Below are positions 60,229 to 64,000 of a stretch of DNA of 64,000 bases, piece by piece (position 1 is the first letter of the stretch; each line of letters opens with the position of its first letter). A program made the translations under genes and the position numbers. Below the pieces are notes generated by a model. That model had not been told where the DNA came from. It was given only the letters and a program-made list of their open reading frames with translations, and ran no database searches. This DNA is from Ignelater luminosus (lineage: Eukaryota > Arthropoda > Insecta > Coleoptera > Elateridae), in NCBI GenBank assembly GCA_011009095.1, contig VTPC01002388.1:1-64000 (forward strand). Direction: 5' to 3'.

Positions 60229-62200
60229 CGTGCTGTAGAAAATGTACAAAATAGCAAGATTTTCTAGAAAAATATCTAACATTCTCTTATTTAAAAAAAA
60301 AACAAAATTCGTTAAAGAAATGAGAAGCAACCTTGAAGCAAGACAGGATTTAAAGTCACTTTTGGCACAGAATAAGTTCAGAAAGTCTAGAAGTAGGTTT
60401 TGATTCTTCCATGTCTTTCTCCGAAGGTCCTGCGAGCCTGTTTGCACTGGTTAGTGCCCGATTCTAGACCTCCAATTCCCAGTTGTAGACTGGATTCACG
60501 CTGCCATCGTATATGAGGGTCGTAGGCACCCGGCTGCACTCTTCGTGGCCCGACGGACGTTCTGAACTTCAAATCAGAAACGCTATATCAAAGCTTTTTA
60601 ATGTAAAGTAAAGCTGCTAGTAGGTACTACGAGGACTTGGTTCTTCAATAAGATTGAAAGGAAAAACTGAAATAGTCACGTATGTCCCGAAGACTTGAAC
60701 CTTCATATCTTGGCTTGGAAGACATGAAAATCCATGTATTCAAAATTCACATTACTGATAAGTCTCATAAATTATCATTTTAATTTAAAGTTATTAATAG
60801 AAAGTAACAATACTAGAAAATCTGTTTTGTATTCCATCTATTCCATTACAATACGCACAAAGCAGGAAAACAAGAAAATAATTAGCTTAACGAAACCATC
60901 AGAGGAAACATCACAAAAATTGAAGGTGTAAATTTATTCATCAATCAAAAATAAGCAAAAAACATCGATAATGAAGCTAAATAAAAATACTGCAAGGGCG
61001 GGTGTGAATACGATATTAATGAAATTCATGCAAAAAAAACCTATTAAAAGCTGCCGTTACGGGAAGGAATTTACAATAGAACCATTGACGGAAACCGGCG
61101 TGCGAATACATTAACTTTTTTAATCTAATTTTGAAAGGGATTGAAGTCCCCTGTCGAGGCAAAGCTTATTCTAGTTAAAATGCAAAACAAAAAAAAGTGA
61201 GAGGAGAGAGACGCGCCGCGTTCTCGAGGAAAAAAAATTCCTTTAATTTTGGAAAATACAGAAAATATATATCTGCCTGAACAAAAATAATAAGAAGAAA
61301 GCGAACAGAACAGAAAAACTCATAACTTTTATCGATTATAAGCGGAACCTTTTCAATCGGTCTCTATAACAGTAAAATATTACTTTAATTAAAGGCAATC
61401 GGAACAAATAAACGTAATAAATTGGAAGCACGAATAAAACCCAAATGGATAATAAAAAGTTAACACGAATTTACACGTTTATAGTTCCAAGTTAATTGAC
61501 GAAAACCCCTGCGCTAAACAAAAGCAAATAACTTTACAATTGCTAATAACTTCAACTGGGCGAGAAAAGAAAAAGATTCCAAAATCAGAATAAAAACAAA
61601 TTAAATTCAGACAAAAATGCGATTCTGTCCTATTCCTTTTCGTTCTTTTTTGTGATATTACGAATTGTCACTTCGGTAAACATACGATATGAATTGAATA
61701 ATAAGTTCATAAACTGGCAAGTTTCAAAGAGGTTGTAAACACTACTACCTGGAAAATAGATTGTTGATTATCTAATAGACAACTGAACTGGCAGTAAATG
61801 CAAAATAATCTGTCGTGCAAAAAATAAACAATAAAGATTTAGAAAATTCCCATTACGCACTAAGCTCTATTTGCATCGATGAGTCACGATGGTAACAAAT
61901 AAATCATCTGCTAAATTTAGAAAATTACAGACTGTCTGATATTTTAACCCTAACTCATTCAAATATTAGACTTAAAATCGTAACAAAATGTGTCTGCTGT
62001 TGGTGTAAGTTCCACCGCACTAATTACAGATCCTAATTATCTGTAGGTAAAAGCAATCGATAAAAACAGTATTATAGGAAGCGATTTTACTTGAATAAGT
62101 TGATCCCATTAACGCCTACAATGTCATTAGACATCGTAATGCAGCCTACATTAAAAGAGGTATCAGAAACAAAACAGAAACGACGCAGAAGAAAATGTAT
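60229..62200. other. DNA without recognised genes
   Basis: Moderately GC-rich to about 60600, then AT-rich. A minus-strand frame of 61 codons at 60387-60572 has no domain. Nothing else recognised. Confidence 0.4.
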
Positions 62201-62201
62201 T

Positions 62202-62220
62202 TAATAATAATAATAATAAT
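62202..62220. repeat. (AAT)n microsatellite
   Basis: Six AAT units. Confidence 0.9.
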
Positions 62221-62439
62221 AGTTTGGTCTTTACAGAACAAAACACATTTAGTTTTGTGAAAAGTCTACATTTTTAAAAATGATATCAATAAATCTGGTC
62301 GTGCAACTTTCAGAAATTCCATCGCCGCCACAACCAAATCGTGTTTCATAGTCCTCTCCTTTTAATTTTCTTAAAGCAAGCTAATTTGGTTCAAGACTGA
62401 AGATTCATCTTTTGTATAATCCATCAAAATCACCTACAG

Positions 62440-64000
62440 TGGTTCAGAATCCATCCTAGATATTCCATTTCATGTATCCCTCTGTTGCTTTGCGGTTCTA
62501 TCGCCTTAACAGTCACGCTGCGCTTCCCTTATAGAAAGCTAACCCTGTTCTACAGCTTCATCTCCCCATGAACATCTCTGGTCGAGCTGCCTTCATGTGC
62601 TCATAAGTCGCTTCGTGACTCTATAACAATGCTAGCCCGCCTTTTAAAACAAGCTTCAACCTCACCTGGGCTTTACTATTCACCAAGTCGCGACTACGTC
62701 AAATAGACGATGTCGTGATTCTTCAGAAAAAAACCTAACTTGGTTCTAGACGGGAGCGAAGCGGCGACTAATACTTTGACTCTGTCATCAAATTCATTAC
62801 ACCATCTCACTCCAAGAGCCAAAGCCCGTCTCAAAAGACGAGAATCATCCTGCACAAAGTGTCGCACTTAGCGCTTTTTGTTTCTTTTTAATTTCCTTAC
62901 TTGCAGTCAGGTTTCGCCCCCTTGGTATCCCACCAAGTTTCGCGGTTCTATCGCTTTGCGGTTACCTACAATCGAGCTCTGCCTCCATTATGTACCTTCG
63001 TCGATTCACAACTCCTTATTATTAACGATCGTGCCTGCTTCGTACTCCTCTTTATTTAATGTTCTTCAAAAATTCTGACTGTAGAGATGGGCTTTAACCT
63101 CTTCCGGGATACCTGCGGTAGCCCACCACCATCACCAAATTGACGATCAAGCTAAAGAACTTTAGATCACCTGCGGTGACTGTCCTGTTATGTCATCAAA
63201 GATTACTCTTTAATTTAAAATCATGTTGGTTTTGTGCTATTAATTTTTCTAAAATTTTCGAAGTATGCCAACTTGGTCCAAGAAATTACGTGATAGCCCA
63301 CAACCTTGTCGTGTTTATCTTCTTGAGAAATGTTCACAATCGTGCTTTATCATTCACCAAGCCGCGACTCTGTTAAATTGGCGGTTTCAAAATTTTCCCC
63401 TTGAACTGCGGTTACTGATAGTCTGGTTCTGCCATCAAACACAATTCATTATTCCATCCCAGTTATTTTGCGTTTCTGCCAAATTAAAATGCAAAGATTG
63501 GTTTAAAAGACGAAATTCATCCTTCCGTGATGGCCCACCATGACGCTTTATCATCCACTAGGCCACCTGCGGTGGCCCTGTTAGACTTGTTCTGGAACAT
63601 ACTAAACCCTATAAGCTATAAAGTACTTTGAATTAACAACCATATCGCACTTGGCGCTTACTGTTTTATCCTAAAATCTTCAAAAAAAGATAACTTGGAT
63701 TTGCAGTCAGGTTTCGCCCACTTGGAAACACTTACGGTGCTCAATGTCGCCACTTACTATCTGTCACGTTACTTTCAGTAACCCACAGAGCTTCGTGATT
63801 CTATCGCTTTAACATCGCGTTTTGCGCTCTTCTCGTTCTAATATCGTGTCAACTGCGGTTACCTACAGACGAGCTCTGGCTCCGTGTGTTTCTTCGTTGA
63901 TTCGCAGCTCTACTGACAATCCTGCCTGCTTTGTACTCCTCTTTATTTAACGCTTTTCAAAAATGCTAACTGTAAAGCTACGGCAGTCCATAATTCACGC
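62440..64000. repeat. Diverged ~0.8-0.9-kb tandem repeat, runs off the window
   Basis: The same phrases recur in order. TTGCAGTCAGGTTTCGCCC occurs at 62901 and 63701 (offset 800). GTACTCCTCTTTATTTAA occurs near 63042 and 63933 (offset 891). GAGCTCTG with TACCTACA, and GTTCTATCGCTTTGCGGTT or GATTCTATCGCTTTAAC, occur in each copy. ATTCACCAAGTCGCGACT (62670) and ATTCACCAAGCCGCGACT (63350) are close variants. The perfect 17-bp hairpin GGCCACCTGCGGTGGCC is at 63561-63577. Related sequence is at 16050-16700. No protein is encoded; the open frames here are repeat-derived. Confidence 0.75.

Noticed and set aside
60387..60572. Possible tRNA gene or coding exon around TTGCACTGGTTAGTGC
   Set aside because: A box-A-like word is present but no box B at the right distance and no cloverleaf.
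1..64000. CRISPR array, prokaryotic operon or phage features
   Set aside because: The satellites lack identical direct repeats with unique spacers; the transposons, introns and base composition are those of an animal genome.

Overview
This window looks like intergenic or intronic DNA from an insect. It is AT-rich and repeat-dense, and no host protein-coding gene is recognisable. The insect assignment rests on the mix of transposon families (two mariner-like elements of the DUF4817/DDE_3 type, a piggyBac derivative, a Mutator-like element with a YqaJ nuclease module, RTE and Jockey-superfamily LINE relics, a Ty3-like gag relic) and on abundant (AAT)n tracts. I cannot name the order or species.

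Layout. 1-2.06 kb: a nested repeat, a GC-rich 9-bp minisatellite inside ~0.5-kb units, interrupted by a ~296-bp MITE. 5.8-10.9, 11.9-12.4, 17.9-19.7 and 21.36-21.44 kb: one ~46-bp satellite family, organised differently in each block (a ~390-440-bp higher-order repeat in the first, a 153-bp duplication in the second, a ~140-bp trimer in the third). 12.4-17.9 and 19.7-27.2 kb: mostly unannotatable AT-rich DNA with GC-richer islands that may be regulatory. 27.6-29.0 kb: a hammerhead-ribozyme-like motif, a tRNA-derived repeat and an internally deleted LINE. 30.4-32.0 kb: MITE-like inverted repeats. 32.2-35.2 kb (minus): broken Mutator-like transposase plus YqaJ nuclease. 35.87-38.55 kb: dead mariner-like element with clear terminal inverted repeats (TIRs). 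40.89-42.19 kb: complete mariner-like element with perfect 31-bp TIRs, TA target duplication and an intact 361-codon transposase. 42.8-44.0 kb: RTE-type LINE relic. 48.4-50.5 kb: piggyBac element flanked by TTAA with a deleted core. 50.6-53.6 kb: an unrelated ~60-bp satellite with a 456-bp higher-order repeat. 57.8-60.2 kb: GC-rich Ty3-like gag relic and a possible LTR. 62.4-64.0 kb: diverged ~0.8-0.9-kb repeats, related to a patch at 16.05-16.7 kb, running off the window end.

The genes do not form a pathway. The only apparently intact protein gene is the mariner-like transposase at 41000-42085, which would act on its own TIRs. All other coding matter is broken. The most informative signals are the compact hammerhead-like fold at 27618-27660, the Mutator/YqaJ composite with a changed nuclease catalytic residue, and the higher-order structure of the satellites.
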